Shown one piece after another: positions 10,182 through 21,993 of a stretch of DNA of 64,000 nt. This DNA comes from Rana temporaria (taxonomy: Eukaryota > Chordata > Amphibia > Anura > Ranidae): positions 153,840,142-153,904,141 of the forward strand of contig NC_053489.1 of NCBI RefSeq assembly GCF_905171775.1, written 5' to 3'. A program made the position numbers and the translations under genes. The number at the start of each line of letters is the position of its first letter. Within the stretch, counting starts at the first letter, position 1. The notes under the pieces were generated by a model, which was not told the DNA's origin, ran no database searches, and saw only the letters and a list, made by a program, of their open reading frames with translations.

Positions 10182-10980
10182 TTAACCACTTCAGCCCCCG
10201 GAATATTTGGCTACTTAGTGACCAGGGCATTTTTTTGCGATACTGCGTCGCTTTAACTGACAATTGCGCGGTCGTGAGACGATGTATCCAAACAAAATAG
10301 AGCCTTATTTTGGTGGTATTTGATCATTTCTGCATTTTTTATTTGTTGCGCTATAAACAAAAAAAGAGTGACAATTTTGAAAAAAAAACCCCACAATATT
10401 TTGTACTTTTTGCTATAATTAATATCACCACTATTTTTTTTTAAAAAAAGGCAAATTTGTTCCTCAGTTAAGACTGATATGTATTCTTCTACATATTTTT
10501 GGTAATAAAAATTGCAATAAGCGTATATTGATTGGTTTTCACCAAAGTTATAGCGTCTACAAAATAGGAGATATATTTATTGCATTTGTATTATTATTAT
10601 TTTTATTACTAGTAATGGCGGTGATCAGCCATTTTTATCAGGACTGGTGGACAAATTTGACACTTTTGACACTTTTTTGAGACCATTGACAATTATACAG
10701 CGATCAGTGCTATAAAAATGCACTGTTTACTGTGTAAATGTCACTGGCAGGTGAGGGGTTAACACTAGGGGGCGATCAAGGGGTTACCTGTGTTCAATCA
10801 GGCGTGTTCCCTCCTCTGGCTTGTTTTCTGTGATCTATAATGGTAGAAGTGTCTGCTATTGCCCTCTATGTTATTTACTTCAATAAAATGGTGGCGGCTG
10901 ATTGCTGCCAGTGACATCAGCGGTGCGCGACGGTGGACGCGCAGGAAATTACGTTTGGCCCGCATTTCGGGTTGTTTGAA
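10182..10980. mobile_element. TTAACCACTT-family TTAA element, right end missing
   Basis: It starts TTAACCACTTCAGCCCCCGG at 10182. The internal landmarks TGACAATTGCG, GTGGTATTTGATCA, GCGCTATAAACAAAAA, CAATAAGCGTATATTGATTGG, GGCGGTGATCAGC and AGTGCTATAAAAATGC occur in the same order as in 54229-55110. The expected inverted GGTCCTTAAGTGGTTAA end is not found. Confidence 0.75.
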
Positions 10981-11514
10981 TCACAAACAACACAGCATGC
11001 ATTCTAGACATAGGAATGGGCCACGAGGATAGTTGTTGAATCCTCCATCTTCAGGTGGTGTATGGAGCTGGCGACCAGCATTGCAGTGGGACAGTGCTTC
11101 TGGCCTCCCCTGGTGGTGGTGTGTGGCGGTGACCGGAAATACAGTGACAGGATGAGCTTCATGCAATAATAATAAGGGAACTACTGTGACCATCTGGCCC
11201 CTTACTTTTCCACAGTATTTTTCCACACTACCTTTATTATCTAGATCATGTGTATTACATGTTTGATTGCCATTCTCTATACCATTCTCTGCAATTAACA
11301 CCAGTACATAGACACAGATTAAATTGCTATCCTGTAACATCATGTCAGATACATTGCCCCCTGGGTACGAATTTTATCAACTGTATAAGTCGATTGTTCA
11401 TCTATGTGGGTCTTACTACTAATTTCTAGTGGGCGTCATTCTTTGGCCAAATGTGGGTGGTGTCTCTGTATGCCTCTGGGAAGTGCCTATTATTAGTGCA
11501 TATTGGTGCATATG
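10981..11514. other. No feature recognised
   Basis: Neither a gene nor a clear repeat was identified. A minus-strand open frame of 120 codons has no recognisable domain. Confidence 0.4.
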
Positions 11515-11530
11515 TGTATATATATATATA

Positions 11531-11573
<43 letters not shown>

Positions 11574-11592
11574 TATATATATATATATATGG
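11515..11592. repeat. (TA)n microsatellite
   Basis: An almost perfect TA dinucleotide run broken by ATATCTATA and ACAGTATA interruptions. Confidence 0.95.
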
Positions 11593-12029
11593 GAAGCTGA
11601 AGGAAGCAACACTGCTGGGCTTTGAGAAAGAAGGTAATCCTTCAAAACGCGTCAGCCGGCAGTGGCCCCTTAAATCTCCACTGTTACCATCTGGAGTCTG
11701 TTGTCATTTAGACCAATTGCTGTCATCTGGAGATTATTTGTATTGCGAATTTTCATCCAAAGGTTTGTGAGTAGTTTTTTACTTAATTTTTAATAAAATA
11801 TCTCCAAGCATAATGCACAAGGTTGGTGCGCCCTTTTTTCTTTCTTCTTTTCTTGACCGCTAGGATACACCTATCCCATAGGGCAGCAAGGCCTGAGGCA
11901 TTATCCACCACAAAATCTAGTCCACCTGGTAAGTCACTTGTGCGCAGGAGTGTTTGTATCAAAAACATCTGAAATACCTGGCTGATCCTGCCAGTTTCTG
12001 CCCTCCCCTCCCGCTGCTTGCATAACTGT

Positions 12030-12348
12030 AACATGTATGCACCATCAGCACTGTCTTCTATTGTAGTGTCCCCCTCTGTGTATGATTTATAAAAAAAATG
12101 CTGTAAATACCTAATTTTAGAGCAGTGTCACATGACCGGCCGGCACTTTCCTCCTCCTCCCCTTCTGACTGACAGCGGGAAAATCTCTGCCCCACCCGCT
12201 GCATCTGTCAGACGGAGAGAGGAGAGAGCTCGCCGTTCATGTGATCTTGGATCTCGGCTCTGAAATTAGGTATTTACAGCATTCTTTATAAATCCCACAC
12301 AGAGGGGGACACTGCAATAGGAGACAGCGCTGATGGTGCATACATGTT
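12030..12348. mobile_element. Palindromic MITE
   Basis: Inverted arms of about 120 bp. Left AACATGTATGCACCATCAGC... mirrors right ...GCTGATGGTGCATACATGTT. The inner parts pair through GTGTCCCCCTCTGTG/CACAGAGGGGGACAC and TGCTGTAAATACCTAATTT/AAATTAGGTATTTACAGCA. Just outside lies TTTAACAACCACTTTAA, a probable terminal motif of the family. Confidence 0.75.
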
Positions 12349-13190
12349 AGAGTAGTTTAACAACCACTTTAATGTTTGCTGAGAGTAAAGTTCCAATTTA
12401 ATGCTATGTCAATAAAAGGGGAACACACCAAAACATGCAGCAAGCGCATCCTAGCATAGTGGGTCCCAAGTGTGAATACAAATAGATGACCACAACTCTT
12501 ATGCAATAGAACAGAAAAAAGGGCATTAAATCTATCACAACAAAGCAGGTGGTATCTGTTCCAGGACTGTGTGAATTTAGGACTATAGGTATATCTTGTT
12601 AATTGGACTTATATTATGTACCATTTGGTACACAGGGGGTTGTCCTTTAACCATTTTATTTTCCACTGGGAACAGAATTGTATTAGCAGGGGATGTTATT
12701 GGTACAGAATTCCTTTCTCACAATAACCTTTGCCCTGTTCATCTGTACCTTGGAGTTGTTTAATACTAAGTGAGTACTGTGCATGTCTAGACAGAGGGGT
12801 ACCATGTTTTACTTTATCAATACAGGATTTGTTGAAAACACAGAACTGTGTTTTCAGATTTTCACAAAGTTCTCAAACCTTTGACACCACAATGTGTAAG
12901 TATACGTCATTCTTTTTTTCCACAGTAAGTCTCAATTATGCCTCTCATATCAATAAAATTACATTAGAAGGCTCTCTAAACAGCCTGACTTTTTATAAAT
13001 TAAAAACGATCTTTATCATAGTCTAGAGTAGTTTCAATTTTTTTCTGAAAAACTGAGAAAGCAAAGGAACATGCCGGGATACTATACTTGCTACCTAATT
13101 ATTGGGGTCTTTAATTTGTTGTATCCTTACTGGGAATATTCTATTGGACTTTGTTTTTGGTTTCTCATCATCTGAATCTTTATTACTACA
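12349..13190. other. No feature recognised
   Basis: AT-rich sequence. Short open frames lack any recognisable protein domain. Confidence 0.5.
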
Positions 13191-13191
13191 G

Positions 13192-13709
13192 ACCTTATAC
13201 ACGATCATTTTTCGGCATTAAAAAAATGTTGTTTTTCAAAAACGTCATTTAAAATGATCGTGTGTGGGCTTCACATCATTTTTCAGGTTCTGAAAAACGA
13301 CAATTTTTTTTTCCGAACATGCTGCATTTTTTTATGTCGTTTTTAGGGTTGTAAAAAATTATCGTGTGTGGGCTAAAACAAGTTATGAGACGAGAGAGCT
13401 TGTTCTGGTAAAACTACTGTTCATAATGGAGTAAGCACATTCATCACGCTGTAACAGACAAAAAAACGCAAATCGTCTTTTACTAACACGGAATCAGCTA
13501 AAGCAGCCCAAAGGCGAATGAAACTTCCCCTTTATAGTGCCGTCGTACGTGTTGTACATCACCGTGCTTTGCTAGATCATTTTTTAAAAATAATGGTGTG
13601 TAGGCAACATCGTTTTAATGATGAAGTTGGGAAAACTTCGTTTTTTCCACATGCTGAAAAACGACGTTTTTTTTTCATGCTGAAAAATTATTGTGTGTAC
13701 GCGGCATTA
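13192..13709. mobile_element. MITE with (C)GTACACACG-type ends
   Basis: The left end CCTTATACACGATCATTTTTC is mirrored by GAAAAATTATTGTGTGTACGCGG on the right. Internal TTTTTCA/TGAAAAA palindromes repeat along its length. Related ends occur at 22330, 37163 and 63948. Confidence 0.65.
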
Positions 13710-14619
13710 GTATTGTTCGTATCCCAATCTCTCAATTGTTTTGTTATCTGGTTTTTACAGTATGTTGGTCATTTCTAACTGTAATTCCTCTTCCTTGACA
13801 TATTTCAATAGCTCCTCTGTGCTATGTTTCTCAATGTTCTGAGTCAATGCTGCATTACCCATGACTGCTGTTGCAGTGTGTTCCTCTGTGTCCTCTGGAA
13901 ACTCATAGGAAAACTCCTGTGATATTAAACAGAACTGTTCTAACTGGTTTTCCCTCTATAGCCTGACTATCTTTCATCAATTGCCTCAACTGATCATGTT
14001 TCACAAGGTAGGGCTCGTCTGTCTTAAAGTACTATTTCCACATTTGCACATATAATCTAACATCTTTAGGTATCAAAATCTCCCCCCCCCTGGGGAATTC
14101 ACTAGCCAGAGTCCATATTTTGACATCATATGTTATTTAGCCTTAGCCCCTCTTTTGAGCCTTGTTGGCCTTCTCTCCTAATTATTGCCCGGGTGACTTA
14201 AAAGACTGTGGGCCAGATCCACAAAGCACTTACACTGGCGTATCTCGAGATGCGCGGTGTAAGTGTATATATACGCCGGTGTAACTATGCGCCGTATCCA
14301 CAAAACTAGATACGCCTGAAAATCGGCTTTTTCCGCCCGACGTAACTTTTCTGCGCCGGCGCATCGTGGGCGCATATATATACGCTGGACGCACCATTGA
14401 TTTGCTATTCAAATATGCAAATGAGGGAGATATGGCGATCCACGAACGTACGTGTGCCCGAAGCGGGCTACCTAAAGTTACCCCTCATAAAGCAGGGGTA
14501 AGTCAGCAGCAGACATGCACAGGTCAGCTGGAGAGCAGCTTCAGCAGCACCGTTACGGACGAGCTGAGCATCCACACTTGCAGGACAACAATCTGTATGC
14601 CAACATGCCAGCGGCATCC

Positions 14620-15699
14620 ATGGTCATAGCTATACTACTGGCTTCACAGTCGTGTAGGAGGAGGGCACGGGAGCGGATATACTGACCGTGCCTAAACGTC
14701 TTTGGAATGGGGGATTCGGAGGTGTATCGCATCTTCAGATTCAGCCCTGCTGCCATCCTGGAATTAACCACAACCCTGAAAGATGACATCACCAGCCAGA
14801 CACACCACTCACATGCAGTGGAGCCACTTGTCAAGGTACTTGCAACACTCCATTTCCTTGCCAGTGGCTCGTTCCAGCGTACAAGTGGAGTTTTGGCTGG
14901 GATGGCACAATCCTCCATTAGCAGATGTGTGCACCAGGTTGTCCCTGCAATCCTCAGACGCATGGTCCACCACATCGTCAGACCCACCCAAGTGCATCTG
15001 CGGCAGAAGGCAATGCGTGATTTCTACAGTATTGCAAGATTCCCACGCACCGTGGGGGCCATTGATTGCACACATGTGGCACTACGGCCACCCCGTGACA
15101 CAGAGCACATATACCGCAATCCATCAACGTACAGGTGATAGCCGATGCCCAATGCTTCATATGGCACGTCCGTGCCAAACACCCAGGGTCCAGCCACGAC
15201 AGCTACATATACCGTCAAAGCACCATCCCAACAGAATTTGAACAGAATGTGTACTGGAACAGCTGGCTGGTTGGTGAGTGACATGGGAGTCAGGCATGAC
15301 TGTCCGACCCCATGATGCAGACATCACGAGGGGCACATGCACGACTAACATTCTCCTGTCTTTTCCCTTCCAGGTGACGTGGCATATGCACTTGGGTCCC
15401 ATCTCATGACTCCATTCCGGAATCCTGAAACCCCAGGAGAGAGAAGATACAATGATGCACACACACGTACCCGTGCAGTGGTGGAACGCACCTTTGGCCT
15501 CCTGAAGTCCCGTTTCCGATGCCTGGATAAGTCGGGGGGTACCCTGTTGTATTCCCCAAACTTTGTGTGCCAGATCATTGGTGCATGTTGCATGCTGCAC
15601 AACTTTGCCGTGAGAAAGGGCCTGGAGATTGACATACGCAATGACCTGACCCCCGAACCAGACATTCCCCCCCCTAACCGAGGCTACCCCGTCTGCTGA
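14620..15699 (+). pseudogene. Harbinger transposase (HARBI1-like, DDE_Tnp_4), recently inactivated
   Basis: Exon 1 (14620-15273) and exon 2 (15374-15699) encode a HARBI1-type DDE transposase. The first catalytic Asp is in VGAIDCTHVAL (15052 on), the second in GSSHDSYIY (about 15190), and the Glu in AVVERTFGLLKSRFRCL (about 15478). The ending block GGTLLYSPNFVCQIIGACCMLHN is typical. An upstream ATG at 14620 is in frame with the open stretch from 14707, separated only by a TGA at 14683-14685 (probably a former CGA codon). A second lesion near 15120 deletes the bases that should link the ...EHIYRN end of one frame to SINVQVIADAQ in another. Splicing GTGAGT...TTCCAG joins WLVG to GDVAYALGSHLMTPF as WLVGDVAYALG, as in the family. 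All three catalytic residues survive. Confidence 0.9.
15274..15373 (+). other. Predicted 100-bp intron of the Harbinger transposase
   Basis: The donor GGTGAGTG at 15273-15280 and the acceptor CTTTTCCCTTCCAG ending 15373 remove a stop-containing stretch. They restore the conserved WLxGDxxYxL motif across the junction. Confidence 0.75.
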
Positions 15700-16162
15700 G
15701 GGAAGAGCAGCCAGGAGATGCCTCACAGTAGGCATCTTTGCACGTTAAACACACACATTCATCATGGCACAAGCAGAATGCACGCATACACACCACTGTG
15801 GTCCCTAGCACACACACCCCACATCCTCATCACATTGGATTAGCCCAAGTCCACAATGCAGGACTTGGGAGCAGCAACGCCCCATCAAGGCTCCAATTAT
15901 GTTGCTGTCCATTCATACCACATTCACACGGTCCTGGGGATCACTTCTCCCCGACGACCGAGGGTGACACCCCTTTTCCGGCAGGAATGTCACCCCCACA
16001 TTCAAACACCAGTCACACTGTAGCCTGCACTACTGACCGTGTGCTTGGGCTACAAAAAAAACCTCATAACCTGAGTATAAAAAATGAACACAAAAAAAAC
16101 ATCAGCGACGCTGACGTGGCCCACGCCTGCCACGGCCCCAGCCCCGGCTCCTCATGGGAGAC

Positions 16163-17368
16163 TTATGGGGGGGAAATCAGGAGGAGGAGGAGCATTCCCT
16201 GGTCTCTCCATGGCTGACGGCCTGCCCTCCAACGCCAGGACGATGCGGGTGAGAACTGCATTTGTGTTGGCCTGCAGCAGCCTGGACTGCCTCTCCTCCA
16301 CCTGGATGGCAGATGTAGGACCTCACCCACAAGGCCTGCTGTGGTGGCCTGCAGATACCCCAGGCAGGTGACCACAGCAGCAGAATTCGCGCCAAAGTCC
16401 TGGACAGCTTCCGTCATGGTGGCATAGGAGGCCATGCTGTCTGCCATGCCCTCCATCTGCATGGCAACCTCACCCAGATGGCGGGTCTGGCGGGCCTGGT
16501 CCCTCCTGAGGTGTTCAGGGAGAACATCAGACACCCCCTAGTCTTCCTGGACACCTTCCTGTGGCCAGAAGAGGCTTGGGGCTGTGGAGAAGGGGAGACC
16601 CTTGAGGGGGAAGCCCTGTTGGGGGAGGACCCGGAGGGGCTAAACCTGATGGAGGGCTGACTGGTCCCAGCCAAAGGGGGAGATGGAGACTCCTCCAAAT
16701 AGAGGCTGACCTTGTTTCTACTGGTCATCTCCTCCTCAACCACCTCCTGAGGAGAGGTGTGGCCACTCCCCTTCACTGATGACTCCTGGCTTGCCAGGGG
16801 GTCTGACTTGGACTGATGTACGGGGGATGGTGTTGTAGAGCCACCGGCAGCAGATGGCCCAGCACCCTCCTGCACATCTGTGGGTTACACAAAACATTCA
16901 CATGTTCCCTTCCACCCCCACACATGCTACACACCAGATAGGAGATAAAACACACTTACCTGTCCTCAAGGCATCCTCAACGGAGTCAAAGCCCTCAACT
17001 CCCTCCACTTGATGCCTGTGGAGGCACTGAGCAACCACCTGCTCCTCGGGAGTGAGTGTCAAGGTAGTTGATGGTCCCCCTCCAGTGCCCCTGGCATGAG
17101 CCCTCATCCTCGCCATCTTACCTTTGACCAGGCGACGCAGATCGTTAATTTTTTTTTTAATGTCATTGGTGGTCCTGACCTCGTAGCCCAACGCATTCAC
17201 ATCAGCCGCAATCTGCGACAGGATCTCCATCCTCCTGGCCTTGGTGGTGTTGGCACTCTCTGCACCATGGAGGAAGACATCAAACTAGGCCATGGCCCTG
17301 ATAATCACCTCTTTCTCCTGTGGGGAATAGTTCAACTTCCTCCTCTTCTCAGCAGCTGGAGCAGACAT
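16163..17368 (-). pseudogene. Harbinger accessory Myb/SANT-like (NAIF1-like) protein
   Basis: The gene starts at the ATG at 17368-17366 and reads KRRKLNYSPQEKEVIIRAM. After a stop at 17285-17287 (codon 28, TAG) it continues FDVFLHGAESANTTKARRM and EILSQIAADVNALGYEVRT. The next stretch is TNDIKKKINDLRRLVKGKM. This matches the N-terminal Myb/SANT-type domain of the second Harbinger protein, which in the family binds the transposase and DNA and carries it to the nucleus. A GTAAGT donor (at 16959) and an AACCCACAG acceptor (16878) define an 82-bp intron. Exon 2 starts VQEGAGPSAAGGSTTPSPVH, a Ser/Pro-rich linker. A frameshift near 16530 moves the C-terminal helical part (RQTRHLGEVAMQMEGMADSM...) into another frame. 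Identification of the family is firm; the exact name is not. Confidence 0.75.
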
Positions 17369-17788
17369 GGCTCAAAAAAAAAACAGCAGCAAAACAACCA
17401 GCAAAAGTACCTTGCTTCAGGGGGGGAAACAAGCGGATGTACTTTTGCACTCGACGGGCGCATGTCTGGGCGTATTTATGCCCTGGGCGTATCTCAGGGA
17501 TTACGCCGGGCCTAGTTCTGAGACATAGTCAGCGTCACGGCGCATGCGCCGTTCGTTTAGCCCTTCATTTGCATGGGGTCACGGTTAATTTCAATGGAAC
17601 ACACCCACTTCCTTCCTACTTTGAATTACGCCGGCTTACGCCTAGGAATTTACGTCGCGCCGGCGCAACATTGGGCGGAAGTACTCTGAGGATACGGTAC
17701 TTGCCTCTCTAAGTTGAGCCGGCGTAGCGGAAATGAGATGCGCTACGCCGGCCTATATATGCGCCAATGTACGTGGATCTGGCCCTGT

Positions 17789-18280
17789 CAGTTTACCTGA
17801 TCAGGATTTAATAAATGGTGGTCAAGATTAATACTGTAGTAGATAATTTAAAGTCCTGTTGTTCTTAAGGAAGGAAGCCCTTGCTTTTGCAATGTACAGC
17901 AATATTTTACACTTACATATGTATAGATCAGTGTTTAATTACAAATGTAGCTGTTTGTATACATTCTTCAAAACTACATTAGGTTTTGGTGATTAAAGGT
18001 AAAAGAGGTTAGCAAAGTATCTAGAATTTCTTTCAAACATTCAGGTTATGATGAGTGTATCATTTGCAATTATTTCATCAGTGTTCACAAGAGACCCATT
18101 GAAGACAATAGGACAATTTGAAAGGTATATAGGACAATTGGAAATGTATACACTGAAAACTATTGGTTAAAACAACATATATCTGCAATTGTTCCTATTA
18201 TGCTGGGAAAACATTACAATAGATCCAAACATTGCTAAAACACTGTAACAGTATTCTTTTCAGAACAATTTAGAACACCT
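17789..18280. other. No feature recognised
   Basis: AT-rich sequence with no gene or recognised repeat. Confidence 0.5.
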
Positions 18281-18756
18281 GTTTTGAATAGGGATGAGCC
18301 GAACACCCCCCGTTCGGTTTGCACCAGAACCTTCGAACGGACCGACCGTTCGCGCAAACATTTAGAACCCCATTGACGTCTATGGGATTCGAATGGTCGA
18401 ATTTAAAAGTGCTCATTTTAAAGCCTAATATGCAAGTAATTGTCGTAAAACGTTTTTGAGAACCTGGGTCTTGCCCCAGGGAACATGTATCAATGGAAAA
18501 AAAAGGTTTAAAAACTGTCGTTTTTTCTGGAGCAGTGATTTTAATGATGCTTAAAGTGAAAACAAAAATGAAAAAATCCTTTAAATATCGTACCTGCTGG
18601 GTGTCTATAGTATGCCTGTGAAGTGGCACGTGTTTAGAACTGTCCCTGCACAAAATGAGATTACTATAAGAAAAAGTAATTTAAAACTGCTTGCGGCTTT
18701 AATGTAATGTCTGGTCCCTGCAATATGGATGAAAATCATTGAGAAAAATAGCACAG

Positions 18757-20602
18757 ACACAGACAGTACACACACCACGTAGCTTTAGGTGCACGCTGCA
18801 GAGGATACAGGCAGTACACACCACGTAGCTTTAGGTGCACACTGCAGAGGACACAGGCAGTACACACCATGTAGCTTTAGGTGCACACTGCAGAGGACAC
18901 AGGCAGTACACACCACGTAGCTTTAGGTGCACAATGCAGAGGACACAGGCAATACACATCACGTAGCTTTAGGTGCACACTGCAGAGGACACAGGCAGTA
19001 CACACCACGTAGCTTTAGGTGCACACTGCAGAGGACACAGGCAGTACACACCATGTAGCTTTAGGTGCACACTGGAGAGGACACAGGCAGTACACACACC
19101 ACGTAGCTTTAGGTACAAACTGCAGAGGACACAGGCATTACACACCACGTAGCTTTAGGTGCACACTGCAGAGGACACAGGCAGTACACACCATGTAGCT
19201 GTAGGTGCACACTGCAGAGGACACATGCAGTACACACACCACATAGCTTTAGGTGCACACTGCAGAGGACACAGGCAGTACACACACCATGTAGCTTTAG
19301 GTGCACACTGCAGAGGACACAGGCAGTACACACCATGTAGCTTTAGGTGCACACTGCAGAGGACACAGGCAGTACACACACCACATAGCTTTAGGTGCAC
19401 ACTGCATAGGACACAGGCAGTACACACACCACATAGCTTTAGGTGAACACTGCAGAGGACACAGGCAGTACACACACCACATAGCTTTAGGTGCACACTG
19501 CAGAGGACACAGGCAGTACACACCATGTAGCTTTAGGTGCACACTGCAGAGGACACAGGCAATACACACCATGTAGCTTTAGGTGCACACTGCAGAGGAC
19601 ACAGGCAGTACACACACCACGTAGCTTTAGGTGCACACTGCAGAGGACACAGGCAGTACACACACCATGTAGCTTTAGGTGCACACTGCAGAGGACACAG
19701 GCAGTACACACCACGTAGCTTTAGGTGCACACTGCAGAGGACACAGGCAGTACACACCATGTAGCTTTAGGTGCACACTGCAGAGGACACAGGCAGTACA
19801 CACCACGTAGCTTTAGGTGCACAATGCAGAGGACACAGGCAATACACACCACGTAGCTTTAGGTGCACACTGCAGAGGACACAGGCAGTACACACCATGT
19901 AGCTTTAGGTGCACACTGCAGAGGACACAGGCAGTACACACCACGTAGCTGTAGGTGCACACTGCAGAGGACACATGCAGTACACACACCACGTAGCTTT
20001 AGGTGCACACTGCAGAGGACACAGGCAGTACACACACCACATAGCTTTAGGTGCACACTGCAGAGGACACAGGCAGTACACACACCATGTAGCTTTAGGT
20101 GCACACTGCAGAGGACACAGGCAGTACACACCACGTAGCTTTAGGTGCACAATGCAGAGGACACAGGCAATACACACCACGTAGCTTTAGGTGCACACTG
20201 CAGAGGACACAGGCATTACACACCACGTAGATTTAGGTGCACACTGCAGAGGACACAGGCAGTACACACACCACGTAGCTTTAGGTGCACACTGCAGAGG
20301 ACACAGGCAGTACACACACCACATAGCTTTAGGTGCACACTGCAGAGGACACAGGCAGTACACACATCACATAGCTTTAGGTGAACACTGCAGAGGACAC
20401 AGGCAGTACACACACCACATAGCTTTAGGTGCACACTGCAGAGGACACAGGCAGTACACACCATGTAGCTTTAGGTGCACACTGCAGAGGACACAGGCAG
20501 TACACACCATGTAGCTTTAGGTGCACACTGCAGAGGACACAGGCAGTACACACACCACGTAGCTTTAGGTGCGCACTGCAGAGGGCACAGGCAGTACACC
20601 AC
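18757..20602. repeat. 46-bp minisatellite, about 40 copies
   Basis: The unit is TTTAGGTGCACACTGCAGAG then GACACAGGCAGTACACACCA then CGTAGC. It is 46 bp, or 48 bp where the CACACC tract has an extra CA. Variants (ACGTAGC/ATGTAGC/ACATAGC, GAACAC, ACAATGC) are shared between distant copies in blocks of several units, suggesting block duplication. Long frames here are repeat artefacts. Confidence 0.97.
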
Positions 20603-20844
20603 GTGAGAATACGGCAGCTAGCACAATCACCTGCCTGCCAGTAGATTAGGAAGAGTGGATCTAGCTAAACTATACAGTGTATAAATATATATACAACACC
20701 TGGGATGCATATATATCCTCTACACACAATAACTTTAACTGACTAGCCTGCCTGCTATCTACCTACAAAAAATGACACTCTCTCTCTCTGTCTTCTCTCT
20801 CTTAACCTCCGCAACACACTACACAAGGCCGACCTGCAGGCGGC

Positions 20845-20852
20845 CTTTTATA
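20845..20852 (-). promoter_or_regulatory. TATA-like box near the 5' end of the hAT element
   Basis: TATAAAAG on the minus strand, about 260 bp inside the 5' end, followed by GCCGCCTGCAGG. The same box and context occur at 52540 in the sibling copy. It is the likely promoter of the lost transposase. Confidence 0.5.
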
Positions 20853-21120
20853 GCGTGGGGCGTGTACTAAACCCCCATAGCCATAATTGGCCAAAGCCAC
20901 CCTGGCTTTGGCCAATTATGGCTCTCCGTTTTTTGCAAGCTGTGATTGGCCAAGCATGCGGGTCATAGTGCATGCTTGGCCAATCATCAGCCAGCAATGC
21001 ACTGCCGCAGTGAATTATGGGCCGTGACACGCCACTCGTATTTCGATGAACGGTCGAACATACGATGTTCGAGTCGAACGTGAGTTCGATTCGAACACGA
21101 AGCTCATCCCTAGTTTTGAA

Positions 21121-21993
21121 TTTTTAGAACAATATTTTGACCTTGCCATCTGTCTAAACCTTTATGCCAAGGGACAAGTTGGAGAATTAAAGTTGTGTTA
21201 AACCCAAAAGAAAACATTTATTATATTGCAGCTCAGCGATTTGTGTTTGGTGCATTAATTTTATTTTTTAGACTTTATTTCTTATATTTCCCTCCCCCAT
21301 ATGTATGTACCCCTGCCCTGCACTTTTCAGGAAGGTTTTGACAGCCTGTTGAGTGTTGTTAAGTGTGTTTTGGACGACAGTGTGAGATAGGATTTTTGGA
21401 TGGTATAAGATATGACATTTATGCTTTTGTATAAATTCTGGTGTTCTATTAAATGTTTTATTTTTTATTCTAGAACATAAGTGGATTCTTAAGCTCCTGA
21501 TGTAGTAGAGCATGTAGATCTGAGAAACTCTTTCAGCTGTTTTTCTGTCACACCACTATCTGACTGTGGTAATGCTTGTATTAAGGGGTGTGTGGGGAAA
21601 TTTTTTCCTTCCCTGTTCTCTTCTTCTGGGGCTGGAATATTGTATTGGTTTTGTGGATGACAGGAAATATCTATATTGTGAGGACTCATTTTACTTAAAT
21701 CCATGTATTTTATTGTATGTTTTAACTATTTTTAACACAATAAAAGTGATGTTATATTAATCTATGGTCCCTTAAAAGTTCTGCCTCCTGTACCTATTTT
21801 GTAAGTACTTTTTGACAATAGAGAATGTGGTACTTTTAAAAAGGGTTGTTTGTACTGATGTATGTACACTCATTTATCCTACAAGGAAAATAACCAGTTT
21901 GCTGTAACTGCTGATAAAGTGTGAGCTTGAGTTTGGCTTCAGTTTATTAGTGCATCTAATTTGCTAGTCGATATTACACTCTCCTTCCCCCAG
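21121..21993. other. No gene recognised; short repeat-like stretch at 21188
   Basis: AAAGTTGTGTTAAACCCAAA at 21190 resembles the end of a common frog interspersed repeat. The rest is AT-rich without recognisable coding sequence. Confidence 0.4.

Larger units (their letters stand above)
14207..17788 (+). mobile_element. PIF/Harbinger DNA transposon with both genes
   Basis: Terminal inverted repeats GGGCCAGATCCAC (14210 on, and inward from 17785) are perfect over 13 bp. They are flanked by a 3-bp duplication TGT (14207-14209 and 17786-17788). The element proper is 3576 bp. It holds a transposase gene on the plus strand and a Myb/SANT-like gene on the minus strand facing it, the standard pair of animal Harbinger elements. 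Both genes carry a small number of disabling changes. MITEs with the same ends lie at 4386-5018 and 23594-28163. Confidence 0.9.
18281..21120 (-). mobile_element. Non-autonomous hAT element with perfect 8-bp TSD
   Basis: The element (18289-21112) has TAGGGATGAGC at both ends and is flanked by GTTTTGAA at 18281-18288 and 21113-21120, a perfect 8-bp duplication. By comparison with the gene-bearing copy at 916, its 5' end is at 21112 and its 3' end at 18289. The 5' region has a TATA-like box (TATAAAAG, minus strand, 20845-20852). It also has strong palindromes: GCCAAAGCCA...TGGCTTTGGC at 20890-20915, and GATTGGCCAAGCATGC/GCATGCTTGGCCAATC at 20944-20985. The transposase has been replaced by the minisatellite at 18757-20602. 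Confidence 0.93.

Noticed and set aside
14178..14412. Minus-strand frames near the Harbinger left end
   Set aside because: They overlap the terminal inverted repeat and GC-rich subterminal repeats; no domain.
18757..20602. CRISPR-like array
   Set aside because: Units are contiguous 46-48 bp repeats without unique spacers, inside a hAT element with eukaryotic features.
19109..20644. Many Cys/His-rich frames that look like zinc-finger or keratin-associated proteins
   Set aside because: Products of the 46/48-bp minisatellite; the frame changes whenever a CA is gained or lost.
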